Origin: an uncultured Bacteroidota bacterium
GTDB taxonomy: Bacteria; Bacteroidota; Bacteroidia; Bacteroidales; GCA-2748055
Direction of reading: 5' to 3'
Assembly: GCA_937129385.1 (NCBI GenBank)
Contig: CAKZNC010000044.1
Location: 1 to 45,290, forward strand
DNA length: 45,290 bases
Made by a program: the position numbers and the translations under genes
Shown here: positions 27,461 to 36,295 of the stretch, in pieces
How the letters are laid out: each line of letters starts with the position of its first letter
Position numbering within the stretch: the first letter of the stretch is position 1
The notes under the pieces: model-generated
What the model was told of the DNA's origin: nothing
Databases searched by the model: none
The model's input: the letters and a program-made list of their open reading frames with translations, nothing else

Positions 27461-27468
27461 CAAATGTA
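27461..27468 (-). promoter_or_regulatory. Possible -7 promoter element for folK
   Basis: The minus strand reads TACATTTG (TAnnTTTG). It ends only 11 bases before the folK ATG, so transcription would begin within a few bases of the start codon. This would mean a leaderless or near-leaderless message, or a chance match. Confidence 0.3.
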
Positions 27469-27603
27469 TCTACAAATGCCGAAAGATGAATGTTTTTTGA
27501 CAGATCATGGAATTTCACTTTCCAAATCATCCTGCTTTTTAGTAAATTGGCTGTCCTTAAAACCTGATAAACTTTTAAAATACAACAATTTAATATTTTC
27601 ATT

Positions 27604-29358
27604 ATGAAAAGCTTCCTGAAATACACCCTCGCAACCATCGCAGGGATCCTGGTCGTCAATTTCCTCGGCCTGGTTATCTTTTTTATTATTATTGGCGCTG
27701 CCACAAAACAGGAGGAGCCAACCGTTCTCGAAAACTCTGTCCTTGTGGCAAAGTTCAATTCCCCGATCATTGACCGGGCCAACGATGATCCCTTCAGTCA
27801 GTTTGCCGCAGGCAATTTTGGCATGCAAGGGGTAATGGGCCTGGACCAGATCCTCAAAGATATTGACAAGGCAAAAAATGACGAAGACATTTCCGGAATC
27901 TTCCTGCGACTTTCCGGTATCCCGAGCAGCATGGCCACAGTGGAAGAGATCCGTGACGCACTGATGGATTTTAAAGCGGATGGAAAATTCATTATTGCAC
28001 ATGCGGATGCCTTTACCCAGAAATCCTATTACCTGGCAACTGCGGCGGATAAGATATACCTGACGCCAACCGGCGATTTTGATTTCAAAGGACTGCAGGC
28101 CAAGGTGCTCTATTTCAAGCGAGCACTTGACAAGCTCGGCATCGAGGTTCAAGTGGTGCGGCATGGAGACTATAAAAGCGCTGTAGAGCCTTTTCTCACG
28201 AATGAAATGAGCGATGAAAATCGTGAACAGCTCGATGAGATGATCAGTTCCGTCTGGGACAAGATGATCTATGAGATCTCACTTGCACGCGGCATCTCGG
28301 AAGAGGACCTTGAGAAATATGCTGATGAACTTGCAGTGGCAATGGACGAACGTGCCGTTGAAAAAAAGATGATCGACGGAACAAGGTATTACGACCAGGT
28401 GCTTGATGAACTCAGGGAGCTGACAGAAACGGAAGAGGATGATGACATTCCCTCTATCTCACTGAAAAAATATGCCGATGTATCCGGCAATAAGGAAGCA
28501 TCCGGCAACCGGATCGCCGTGATCTATGCGATGGGAACCGTGGTCACCGGGGAAGCCGAAGAGGGAATGATCGGTTCCGACCGCATCGCAAGGGCCATTA
28601 GAAAGGCCAGAAAAGACGACAAGGTCAAAGCGATCGTATTCAGGGTGAATTCAGGAGGGGGAAGTGCCCTTGCATCCGAGGTGATCTACAGGGAGGTGAA
28701 ACTTGCCGCCGAAGTGAAACCAGTTGTTGCATCCCTTGGAGATGTGGCTGCATCGGGCGGATACTATATCGTCTGTCCTGCCGACACCATTGTGGCGAGT
28801 GAAACTACCATCACGGGCTCCATTGGTGTATTCGGACTGATTCCCAATATGCAGGAACTGATGAATGAGAAGATCGGGATCACTACCGGACTGGTAAAAA
28901 CAAATAAGTATGCCGACATTATGTCAACCACCAGGCCGATGACCCAGGATGAAAGAATTATTATCAAGGAATACATTGATGATGTATATACCACCTTTGT
29001 CAATCACGTGGCCGAAGGCAGGTCCATGAGCTTTGAAGAGGTGGATGCAATTGGGGGCGGACGCGTATGGTCGGGCGTCAATGCCATGGAGATCGGGCTG
29101 ATCGATGTATATGGCGGTCTTGAAAAATCTGTTGAGATCGCAGCAGAAATGGCCGACCTGGACAATTACAGGTTAACTTCATTGCCAACGCTGGAAGACC
29201 CGATCACAAGGCTGATGAAACAAATTACCGGAGGAGTGAAAGCAAAAATCATCAGCAAAGAGCTTGGCAGTGCATATGAGCTATACAAACAGGTCGAAAT
29301 GATCAACAACATGGAGGGCTTGCAAGCCATCATGCCATATACCCTTGATATCTATTAA
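27604..29358 (+). CDS. sppA: Signal peptide peptidase SppA, long (67K) type
   Basis: 584 residues, the long tandem form found in E. coli and Bacteroidota. A single N-terminal membrane helix (~8-35) anchors it in the inner membrane, with the body in the periplasm. The two homologous halves each carry an S49 peptidase fold. The catalytic Lys191 sits in the first half (HGDYKSAVEP) and the nucleophile Ser384 in the second (DVAASGGYYI), matching the Lys/Ser dyad split across the halves in the family. It degrades leftover signal peptides after secretion. The gene is followed by a strong terminator and appears monocistronic. Confidence 0.95.
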   Translation: MKSFLKYTLATIAGILVVNFLGLVIFFIIIGAATKQEEPTVLENSVLVAKFNSPIIDRANDDPFSQFAAGNFGMQGVMGLDQILKDIDKAKNDEDISGIFLRLSGIPSSMATVEEIRDALMDFKADGKFIIAHADAFTQKSYYLATAADKIYLTPTGDFDFKGLQAKVLYFKRALDKLGIEVQVVRHGDYKSAVEPFLTNEMSDENREQLDEMISSVWDKMIYEISLARGISEEDLEKYADELAVAMDERAVEKKMIDGTRYYDQVLDELRELTETEEDDDIPSISLKKYADVSGNKEASGNRIAVIYAMGTVVTGEAEEGMIGSDRIARAIRKARKDDKVKAIVFRVNSGGGSALASEVIYREVKLAAEVKPVVASLGDVAASGGYYIVCPADTIVASETTITGSIGVFGLIPNMQELMNEKIGITTGLVKTNKYADIMSTTRPMTQDERIIIKEYIDDVYTTFVNHVAEGRSMSFEEVDAIGGGRVWSGVNAMEIGLIDVYGGLEKSVEIAAEMADLDNYRLTSLPTLEDPITRLMKQITGGVKAKIISKELGSAYELYKQVEMINNMEGLQAIMPYTLDIY

Positions 29359-29377
29359 GATATTTACAGTCAGATAG

Positions 29378-29407
29378 GCCCGGCCGGTACCCGGCCGGGC
29401 TTTTCTT
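29378..29407 (+). terminator. Rho-independent terminator after sppA
   Basis: A perfect 10-base-pair G/C stem (29378-29387 with 29391-29400), loop TAC, then TTTT and a pyrimidine tract. It begins 20 bases after the sppA stop. Confidence 0.92.
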
Positions 29408-29489
29408 TCTGTATCAGCAATAAATATGTGTTTGTAAATAAGCATGTTATAATATACACGATCCAACTTTCGCTTTCGGTTCAAATGTT

Positions 29490-29497
29490 TAAATTTG
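29490..29497 (+). promoter_or_regulatory. -7 promoter element for lpxK-punA
   Basis: TAAATTTG, an exact TAnnTTTG match, ends 19 bases before the lpxK ATG at 29516 and follows the sppA terminator. An earlier TTG start at 29495 would lie inside this element, which argues for the ATG. Confidence 0.5.
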
Positions 29498-29515
29498 CAA
29501 TCCTTAAAATCTGAG

Positions 29516-30625
29516 ATGCAAAAACGCAGGTACACTTTCAAGGTCCTTCTTCTGTTTCCATTCTCTGTCCTCTACGGGGCGGTTGTCGGAATGAGAAACC
29601 TCTTCTTTGAATGGGGCTTCCTGAACTCGGTGGAGTTTAAACTGCCTGTGATCTCGGTTGGCAATATCACTGTTGGCGGAACGGGAAAAACACCCCAGGT
29701 GGAATACCTGGTCAGACTGCTCGACAGCGAGTTTTCACTGGCATGCCTGAGTCGCGGGTATAAACGCAAAACCCGCCAATTCCTGATCGCGGATCCTGAC
29801 ACCCCGGCGCACATGATCGGTGACGAACCACGACAGATCAAAAAAAAGTTTCCAGGGATCATCATGGCAGTAGATCGTAACCGTGTAAATGGCATCAGGC
29901 AACTCCTGAAACTCCGTGACCACGTAGATGTGATCCTGCTTGATGATGCATTTCAGCACAGGTATGTGAAACCAGGCAGATCGATCCTGCTGATCGATTA
30001 CAACAGGATGATCAAGGAGGACTTCCTGCTTCCTGCAGGCAGATTGAGAGAGCCTGTATCAGCCATCAAGAGAGCCGACATCATCCTGGTCACAAAATCC
30101 CCGGATCGGCTCAAACCCATCGAGATGCGCAACATTGTGAAAAACATGGAGATCGGTCTGCACCAGCACCTGTTCTTTACGAAGGTGCAGTATGGCAATA
30201 TCCGGCCCGTTTTTGACCTTTCAGATCCACGCGACGAAGCTCATTTTAAAACGTTGAAAGCACCGGTCCTCCTGGTAACGGGTATTGCCAATCCCCGGCC
30301 CATGAGAAAATTCGCCAGGAAGATCTCCACGAAGCTTACAGAGATCAGGTTTCCTGATCACCATGCCTACAGGAAGAAAGACATTACCAGGATCGAAAAG
30401 GCCTTGAGCGACACTGGTCATCCCGATACCCTGGTCCTTACAACCGAAAAGGATGCCATGCGTTTGCAGGATGCAGATGTACCACAATCATTACAGGAAC
30501 ACCTGTATTATGTACCCATTGAAATTGATTTCCTGAACGACGACAGGGATGAATTTGATAAAATCATACTGAATTATGTTAGAAACAATAAAAGAGACAA
30601 TATCCTTTATAAGGAAGCAAACTGA
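29516..30625 (+). CDS. lpxK: Tetraacyldisaccharide 4'-kinase
   Basis: 369 residues from the ATG at 29516. An N-terminal hydrophobic helix (~8-25) anchors the enzyme at the inner membrane. The P-loop GGTGKTP (54-60) follows VGNITV, as is diagnostic of LpxK, and the phrase DDAFQHRYVKP contains the family's conserved DDxFQHR motif. It phosphorylates the 4' position of the lipid A disaccharide, the sixth step of the Raetz pathway. Its presence shows a Gram-negative envelope. The last 50 bases overlap the start of punA, so the two genes are probably transcribed and translated together. Confidence 0.95.
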   Translation: MQKRRYTFKVLLLFPFSVLYGAVVGMRNLFFEWGFLNSVEFKLPVISVGNITVGGTGKTPQVEYLVRLLDSEFSLACLSRGYKRKTRQFLIADPDTPAHMIGDEPRQIKKKFPGIIMAVDRNRVNGIRQLLKLRDHVDVILLDDAFQHRYVKPGRSILLIDYNRMIKEDFLLPAGRLREPVSAIKRADIILVTKSPDRLKPIEMRNIVKNMEIGLHQHLFFTKVQYGNIRPVFDLSDPRDEAHFKTLKAPVLLVTGIANPRPMRKFARKISTKLTEIRFPDHHAYRKKDITRIEKALSDTGHPDTLVLTTEKDAMRLQDADVPQSLQEHLYYVPIEIDFLNDDRDEFDKIILNYVRNNKRDNILYKEAN

Positions 30626-31385
30626 TCTCCGGCCTGAAACCGCCATTATCCTGGGAACCGGGCTCGGAAGCATCGCAGATGAGATCGAAGCCGATACAGT
30701 GATCCCGTACGAGCAGATCCCCAATTTCCCTGTATCCACAGTGGAAGGACACGATGGAAAACTGATCATTGGCAGGTATGCCGGTAAAGAGGTGATCGCA
30801 CTGAAAGGCAGGTTTCATTTCTATGAAGGATACACCATGCAAGAGGTCACCTTCCCGGTAAGAGTGTTGAAATTCTTCGGGATAAAAAACCTGTTCATCT
30901 CCAATGCCGCCGGGGGAATGAATCCCGATTTTGAAGTGGGGGACGTGATGTTTATCAATGATCATATCAACCTGATGCCCAATCCGCTGATCGGTAAACA
31001 TGTGCCTGAATTCGGGGACAGATTTCCTGACATGAGCGAAGTTTACAACCAGACCCTCATCAGGCGGGCACTGGATGCAGCAATGAAACACGGTCTGCGG
31101 GCACACAAGGGATGCTACGTCGGTGTAACCGGACCCACGCTGGAGACGACCAAGGAATATGAATATTTCAGGATCATCGGGGGAGATACAGTGGGGATGT
31201 CTACCACCCCGGAAGCCATTGTAGCCCACCAGATGAACATGACCATCTTTGCCGTATCGGTGATCACCGACCTGGGGGTTCCCGGGAGGATCGAAAAGAT
31301 CTCCCACGATATCGTTCAGCAGGCAGCATCCAAAGTAACACCAAAACTTGTAAAAGTGATCTCCGAGATCATAGCAGACCTCTGA
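30576..31385 (+). CDS. punA: Purine nucleoside phosphorylase, trimeric class
   Basis: 269 residues, typical of the trimeric PNP class. The phosphate loop GTGLGS (27-32), the His/ribose motif GRFHFYEGY and SNAAGG (109-114) are clear. Glu190 (GPTLET) aligns with human Glu201. At the spacing expected for human Asn243 the protein has Asp232 (SVITDLG); human PNP carrying that change accepts adenosine, so this enzyme may not be restricted to 6-oxopurines. It splits purine nucleosides with phosphate in the cytoplasm for salvage. The ATG at 30576 lies 50 bases inside lpxK and gives the normal N-terminal length. The MFS gene begins six bases downstream of the stop. Confidence 0.93.
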   Translation: MLETIKETISFIRKQTDLRPETAIILGTGLGSIADEIEADTVIPYEQIPNFPVSTVEGHDGKLIIGRYAGKEVIALKGRFHFYEGYTMQEVTFPVRVLKFFGIKNLFISNAAGGMNPDFEVGDVMFINDHINLMPNPLIGKHVPEFGDRFPDMSEVYNQTLIRRALDAAMKHGLRAHKGCYVGVTGPTLETTKEYEYFRIIGGDTVGMSTTPEAIVAHQMNMTIFAVSVITDLGVPGRIEKISHDIVQQAASKVTPKLVKVISEIIADL

Positions 31386-31391
31386 TAAGTG

Positions 31392-32585
31392 ATGACAGAG
31401 AATAAGGACGGATTTCAGAAAAGCAGGGTCTTTGCACTCTCAGCAGTGCACCTGATCCATGATGTTTATACCTCCTTCCTCGCCCCCGCCCTTCCGAAGA
31501 TTATTGATAAACTCGGGATCAGCTACGGGCTTGCCGGTGCGCTGGCTGTGATCCAGCGAATCCCCTCGCTTTTCAATCCCCTGATGGGTATCATTGCGGA
31601 GCGCCCCGGGATGAAATACATGCTCATTGCCTCCCCGGCCATCACCGCGACTGCCATGAGCCTGATCGGTGTAGCTCCCGGCTATATTTTCCTGGCCATT
31701 CTCCTGTTTGTTTCAGGCATCAGCTCCATGATGTGGCACATCCCCAGTCCGGTTATGATCAAGGTCCTCTCTGGCAAGCGCACCGGAAAAGGCATGAGTT
31801 ATTATATGGTCGGCGGTGAGCTTGCACGTACACTCGGACCCCTGATCATCCTTGGTATCATCCAGCTGTGGGGCCTGGAAGGCACCTGGAAAATGATGCC
31901 CCTGGGATTTGTGGCCTCTTTTATCCTCTACCTGAATTTCAGGAATGTGGACATCAAGCCGTCGGACAAAAGCAGGGAGGAGGGAAATTACTGGAGAATT
32001 TTCAGGCGATACGGGGCTGCTTTCATCCTGACAGGCGGATTTACGTTTTTTCAGGGTGGGATGAAGGCCGCGCTGACCTATTATCTTCCTACCTTCCTGA
32101 CAAAAGGCGAGGGATATTCACTGGCCTTTGCCGATATCTCCCTCACTATCCTGCAACTGGCAGGTGCTGCCGGTGCCTTGTTCGCCGGAACCATCAGTGA
32201 CAGGCTGGGTCGCTCCGGCACACTGCTGATCATCAGCATTGCCTCTCCCCTCCTGATGCTTCTTTTCCTCAACGTTGAAGGAGGATGGATCATCCCTGTG
32301 CTCATACCCATGGGGTTTTTCCTTTTTGCGCCCACTGCAGTGATGATGGCCATGATCCAGGACCTGAATACCGAAAAGAAAGCTTTCGTAAATGCAATGT
32401 ACATGACCATCAATTTTTTCATCAGCTCCCTGGTGATCCCCATGGTGGGTGTCCTGACCGATCATTTCGGCTTCCTTACAAGCTATGTTGCATTTAATGT
32501 GATCGCCTTCGGGGCCATCCTGGTTGTAATTTTCACCCGGAAAAGCATTGAATCACTGTCAGATCATGCAACCAGCAAGCCATAA
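31392..32585 (+). CDS. MFS transporter, fosmidomycin-resistance-like
   Basis: 397 residues with 12 predicted membrane spans. The N-terminal HLIHDVYTSFLAPALPKII phrase with an early His-Asp pair is typical of the Fsr (fosmidomycin resistance) branch of the major facilitator superfamily. The loop GTISDRLGRSGT after the seventh or eighth helix is the repeated MFS signature. Members are proton-driven exporters of small molecules; the natural substrate is unknown. The ATG at 31392 is preceded by an alternative GTG at 31389. It lies six bases after punA, so it may be transcribed from the lpxK promoter. Confidence 0.87.
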   Translation: MTENKDGFQKSRVFALSAVHLIHDVYTSFLAPALPKIIDKLGISYGLAGALAVIQRIPSLFNPLMGIIAERPGMKYMLIASPAITATAMSLIGVAPGYIFLAILLFVSGISSMMWHIPSPVMIKVLSGKRTGKGMSYYMVGGELARTLGPLIILGIIQLWGLEGTWKMMPLGFVASFILYLNFRNVDIKPSDKSREEGNYWRIFRRYGAAFILTGGFTFFQGGMKAALTYYLPTFLTKGEGYSLAFADISLTILQLAGAAGALFAGTISDRLGRSGTLLIISIASPLLMLLFLNVEGGWIIPVLIPMGFFLFAPTAVMMAMIQDLNTEKKAFVNAMYMTINFFISSLVIPMVGVLTDHFGFLTSYVAFNVIAFGAILVVIFTRKSIESLSDHATSKP

Positions 32586-32683
32586 GGCAGGACAATTCAT
32601 TCAGGGGGAGAAAGAATGCACATATTTTTTTACCTTCAACACATCTTAAAAACCCAAAGGGGAGGTTACAGATTGAGCGAGAG

Positions 32684-33919
32684 ATGTACAACAAATGGAC
32701 TTATATCATCTTACTGGTATTCCTTTCATCCTGTTACAAGGAAATAATATATAAAGAACCGGATTCCGATCTCTTCCAACTTACCGTAGCGGATGAAACA
32801 GAAAAATTTATCTATCAAAGCAGGGACACCAGTTATACAGTGGCAGACCACCTGACGACACTGCGTTTCAACGGTGAAGAGCTGGACCTGGATGAGATCC
32901 GTGTCCGCGGGAAAAGCGCCCTGAGATTCCGGAGAAAAAGTTATGCAGTCTTTTTAAATACGCCCATCTTTGTTGAGAGCAGAAACGGTTTGGAAACAAA
33001 ACAGCTCACCCGGTTCAAGCTGATTGCCCTGGCGCAGGACTATACCTACATTGAAAACAGGATCTCATTTGGATTGCTGGAGGAAGCAGGCGTGATGCCC
33101 CTGTTCTATAAATTTGTTGAATTGCGCATCAATGATGCCACCCAGGGAATCTATATGCTGATAGAAGATCCCGAGCAATATTTTCTCGAAAATGGCAGTG
33201 AATATATTTTAAGAAGGGGGTACAACCACAGCATTGATGACTCGGAATATTTTCCATCATTCAACTACCTTTCCAGGGAAGCCTACCTGAACAGGTACAT
33301 GGAGATCTACGATTCGCTGAGGATGAAACAGGAAGAGGAACTGTTCAGCTTCATAAATGAAAGGCTGGATACAGATCAGTATTTCAGGAAAATGGCCATT
33401 GATTACCTGCTGATGAACGGCGATTACACAGACGAGATATATTTGTATTCCAGGGTCACAAATGGCTCAATCCGTTTCAGGATCATTCCCTGGGACTATG
33501 ATGATGTTTTTGATGACCAACCCCATGAAGTCGGCATTCAATGGGGCCTCGGGACCATCTACGGGAAGAGGTATTATCCAACGGTTGCATCCGTCAGAGA
33601 GGTGACGGGAGACAGGCTTATTTTTTCCGTGGAAGACGACCTGGACTACACAATTGCAATGGATTCAGTGCTTTACGATCATTATAGTGCGGTCGTGAAA
33701 GAGCTTTTGCTCACAATGGATGCGGACCTGATCGACCGCATATTCGATGAAACTTCCGAAGAGCTCAGTTCGTTCTATGCATATCCCCCCGTCGTTGAAC
33801 AATCTCGTTACGACGTGGAAGCTGCAGACATGGAGGCATGGATCAAAAACATGGAAGAGAAAAGATCCTTTCTCAAGGAGAGATTGCTTGATATGAAAAT
33901 GAAAATAACAGCGCAGTGA
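32684..33919 (+). CDS. CotH-family lipoprotein (first of the CotH cluster)
   Basis: 411 residues with a lipoprotein signal ending LVFLSSC followed by YKEIIYKE; the acidic/lysine stretch after the Cys may act as a surface-export signal. Residues ~55-400 have the CotH atypical kinase pattern: RGKSALRFRRKSYAVF (Lys85-Ser86), FVELRINDATQGIYMLIE, NGDYTDE (Asp247) and IPWDYDD (Asp271, Asp273). The catalytic and metal Asp positions are present, but the Asn seen after the catalytic Asp in other copies is replaced by Asp/Glu. It would act as a protein or small-molecule kinase on the periplasmic or outer surface. It opens a four-gene overlapping run and its stop overlaps the next start by four bases (GTGA). 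Confidence 0.85.
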   Translation: MYNKWTYIILLVFLSSCYKEIIYKEPDSDLFQLTVADETEKFIYQSRDTSYTVADHLTTLRFNGEELDLDEIRVRGKSALRFRRKSYAVFLNTPIFVESRNGLETKQLTRFKLIALAQDYTYIENRISFGLLEEAGVMPLFYKFVELRINDATQGIYMLIEDPEQYFLENGSEYILRRGYNHSIDDSEYFPSFNYLSREAYLNRYMEIYDSLRMKQEEELFSFINERLDTDQYFRKMAIDYLLMNGDYTDEIYLYSRVTNGSIRFRIIPWDYDDVFDDQPHEVGIQWGLGTIYGKRYYPTVASVREVTGDRLIFSVEDDLDYTIAMDSVLYDHYSAVVKELLLTMDADLIDRIFDETSEELSSFYAYPPVVEQSRYDVEAADMEAWIKNMEEKRSFLKERLLDMKMKITAQ

Positions 33920-35595
33920 AAAATCTGATCTCATACCTGCTCCTGATTCTGCTCACCACCAGTTCGTGTGATCCGAAGATTGCAGATATGCAGCTCGATG
34001 AACTGCAGGACAAGACAGAATATACGGGAGGGATCTCCGTTTCGGTCGGACAATACATGGACCAGCCGGTAACCAACCTGACAGTGAATGGAGAGAATTT
34101 TTCAGGTGATGCGCTTACAATCACCGATGCCGGGTATTATCTCATTGAATTCACTTACAAACAGGGCGGTCAGCCGGTTGATAAAAGCATGCGGATCGTG
34201 ATCCTGGACAGGGAGCGGGGCATTGCTGAATGGGGTCTGAAAAAATGGACCCCCAAGGAACCTGCCTACCGGGAAACGGCGGATGTCATATCATTTATCC
34301 ATCCGGGTTTTTGTCCGGAAGGTGTATCGGTTCCCGTGGTTGTGCTTACGAATGATACTGCCCTGTATAGCGATGTGGATCTGAGAGCCGACCTCGACGA
34401 AGTACCATTCAATGTAAAGAACGGGGTGGGTTCAGCACTTTTCATTCCCGGAAACCAGGACCCCGGAATACTCACAGTGGCAGGTGGGGTCCACGAGATT
34501 CACATTCCTGAACCTGCCGGGGACGAACAAGTCCTGTCCGGTGCCCTTTTAGATGACCTCGTCCTCGATGAAGGCGCAGTAGTGCGGGTCACCGGTGAAC
34601 TGACCATCCCCTCCAACACCACGCTCACAATCCGGCAGGGTTCATTTATGACCGTGGATCCCGGTGTGAATATCCTGAATTCCGGACAGATCCTCATCGA
34701 GGGAACCAAAGATCTCCCCGTTGCGATCACCTGTTCGGATCCCGGTGATCACTGGGGTGGTTTCATCAGTAGTGGAGCAAACAATTCCATCAACGCCTCC
34801 TACACTTTTATTTGCAGGAGCGGATACCATGACAAGGATCCGTATGACTACGGTCATGCCCAACGCCAGGCAACTTTTTACATGGAAAACGGCCTTCTGA
34901 ACCTCGACCGGTGCTTCCTTACCGATCATGCCGGACAGGTATTTTACCCGGTCAACAGTGAAGTAACGATCAGTCATTGCCTGGTACAGCGTGCAAAAAC
35001 AGGGGGACAGATCAACCAGGGCAACATTTTGATCAGCCATTCAGTTTTCACCGATTTTCCGGATGACAATTCCACCTACCTTGACGAAGACAATGACGGG
35101 CTCTACCTGATGGGCTGTGATGCAAGCATAGCTCATTGTGTCTTCGCCTATTGCAAGGATGATGCACTGGACAGCGGGGGCAGCGGCGGAGGCGAAATCA
35201 CGGTCCGCCATACAATTTTTGAGGCTGCATTTCACGAAGGAGCGGCACTTTCAAGCGGCGGATCAGTATTGAAACAGCATACCTTCACACATTGCACCTT
35301 TGTCAACTGCGGCCAGGGCCTGGAGCTGGGTTACAGCAGTCCGGAACACCATGTGCTGCTTGACTCGTGTACACTCACCCTGAACAATATCGGGATCAGG
35401 TACGGCGACAATTATGTGAATCAGCACGCTGGACACATCACTGTTCAGAACAGTTACAGCATCCACAACAAGGACAAAGACATCTGGAATATGCTGCGCA
35501 ATAACTGGCAATCCGACACGGTAAAAATGGAATTTACAAACGTGTATGTTTCCGAAGCAACCCCATTGTATCCGCATTTGAAAATTTATGACTAA
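33916..35595 (+). CDS. Right-handed beta-helix lipoprotein
   Basis: 559 residues starting at GTG 33916, which overlaps the preceding stop (GTGA) and begins a lipoprotein signal ending LLTTSSC. Residues ~20-200 hold one or two Ig-like domains, and ~205-550 a parallel beta-helix with repeats of the type ITISHC/ISHSVF and aligned DSGGSGGGE and SSGGS turns. It resembles the N-terminal beta-helix of the CotH fusion protein at 5845-9804. Such helices often bind or cleave polysaccharide or act as scaffolds; no catalytic residues can be assigned. The next gene starts eight bases before its stop. Its position between two CotH lipoproteins suggests it is their partner or substrate. Confidence 0.82.
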   Translation: MKNLISYLLLILLTTSSCDPKIADMQLDELQDKTEYTGGISVSVGQYMDQPVTNLTVNGENFSGDALTITDAGYYLIEFTYKQGGQPVDKSMRIVILDRERGIAEWGLKKWTPKEPAYRETADVISFIHPGFCPEGVSVPVVVLTNDTALYSDVDLRADLDEVPFNVKNGVGSALFIPGNQDPGILTVAGGVHEIHIPEPAGDEQVLSGALLDDLVLDEGAVVRVTGELTIPSNTTLTIRQGSFMTVDPGVNILNSGQILIEGTKDLPVAITCSDPGDHWGGFISSGANNSINASYTFICRSGYHDKDPYDYGHAQRQATFYMENGLLNLDRCFLTDHAGQVFYPVNSEVTISHCLVQRAKTGGQINQGNILISHSVFTDFPDDNSTYLDEDNDGLYLMGCDASIAHCVFAYCKDDALDSGGSGGGEITVRHTIFEAAFHEGAALSSGGSVLKQHTFTHCTFVNCGQGLELGYSSPEHHVLLDSCTLTLNNIGIRYGDNYVNQHAGHITVQNSYSIHNKDKDIWNMLRNNWQSDTVKMEFTNVYVSEATPLYPHLKIYD

Positions 35596-36295
35596 ACACG
35601 TGAAAACAAATATCATCCGTGCTGGCCTGGTTTTGGTCTTCCTTTTGGCCACGACATGGGAACCTCTTTGCGGACAGGAGATCAAGGTGATCCGTGACTT
35701 CAAATTATGGTCCGGTGTGGAACTGGAAAAATCGGTTGGCAAGAACTGGAAATTTATGCTGGAGGAGGAGGTCAGGCTGCAAAAAAACGCCACCGAGGCA
35801 GGCAGTATCCTGACCGAAGCCGGGGTGGAATACACAGTGGATAAGAACATCTCCCTGGAGGCTGCCTGGAGGTATACCAGGAACCGTAAAAAAAACAATG
35901 CATTTGAAAACAGGAGCAGGTATGCATTCGACCTGAATTATGAGGGAGAGCTCCGGGCACTCGCCCTGCATGCAAGGCTGAGGTATCAGAAAGAGGTTGA
36001 GAGCCTGAACCTTTTCGATCTGAAGATCCCGTATGAAAAGCATTTCAGAACCAGGGTCGAGTTTAGATACCTCCAATCGGGAAAATTTGAGCCCTTTGTT
36101 TCCGCTGAACTTTTCCAGCTTCATGAACTGAATTCCTATCCCGAATTTGAAAAATGCCGGGTACTGGCGGGCGCCAGGATCGATGTCAGTAAACATGGGG
36201 ATGCAAAGATCTCCTACGGTTTTGACCGGGAACTGAACAGCTTCTTCCCATCCACATATTATATTCTCAAACTGAATTATACTTTCAAATTCTGA
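35588..36295 (+). CDS. DUF2490-like outer-membrane beta-barrel protein
   Basis: 235 residues with a signal peptide (GLVLVFLLATTWEPLCGQ). The mature part is a string of amphipathic beta strands (KLWSGVELEKSV, WKFMLEEEVRLQ, ISLEAAWRYTR) ending in LKLNYTFKF, a terminal Phe as expected for an outer-membrane barrel. The pattern fits DUF2490. About ten strands can be counted. It overlaps the beta-helix gene by eight bases, and its TGA shares a base with the ATG of the next gene (TGATG), so it is translationally coupled to both. I infer a role as an outer-membrane pore or anchor for the neighbouring lipoproteins. Confidence 0.8.
   Translation: MTKHVKTNIIRAGLVLVFLLATTWEPLCGQEIKVIRDFKLWSGVELEKSVGKNWKFMLEEEVRLQKNATEAGSILTEAGVEYTVDKNISLEAAWRYTRNRKKNNAFENRSRYAFDLNYEGELRALALHARLRYQKEVESLNLFDLKIPYEKHFRTRVEFRYLQSGKFEPFVSAELFQLHELNSYPEFEKCRVLAGARIDVSKHGDAKISYGFDRELNSFFPSTYYILKLNYTFKF

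Noticed and set aside
30579-31307. 242-codon frame opposite punA
   Set aside because: It is antisense to an unmistakable PNP and contains no recognisable motif.
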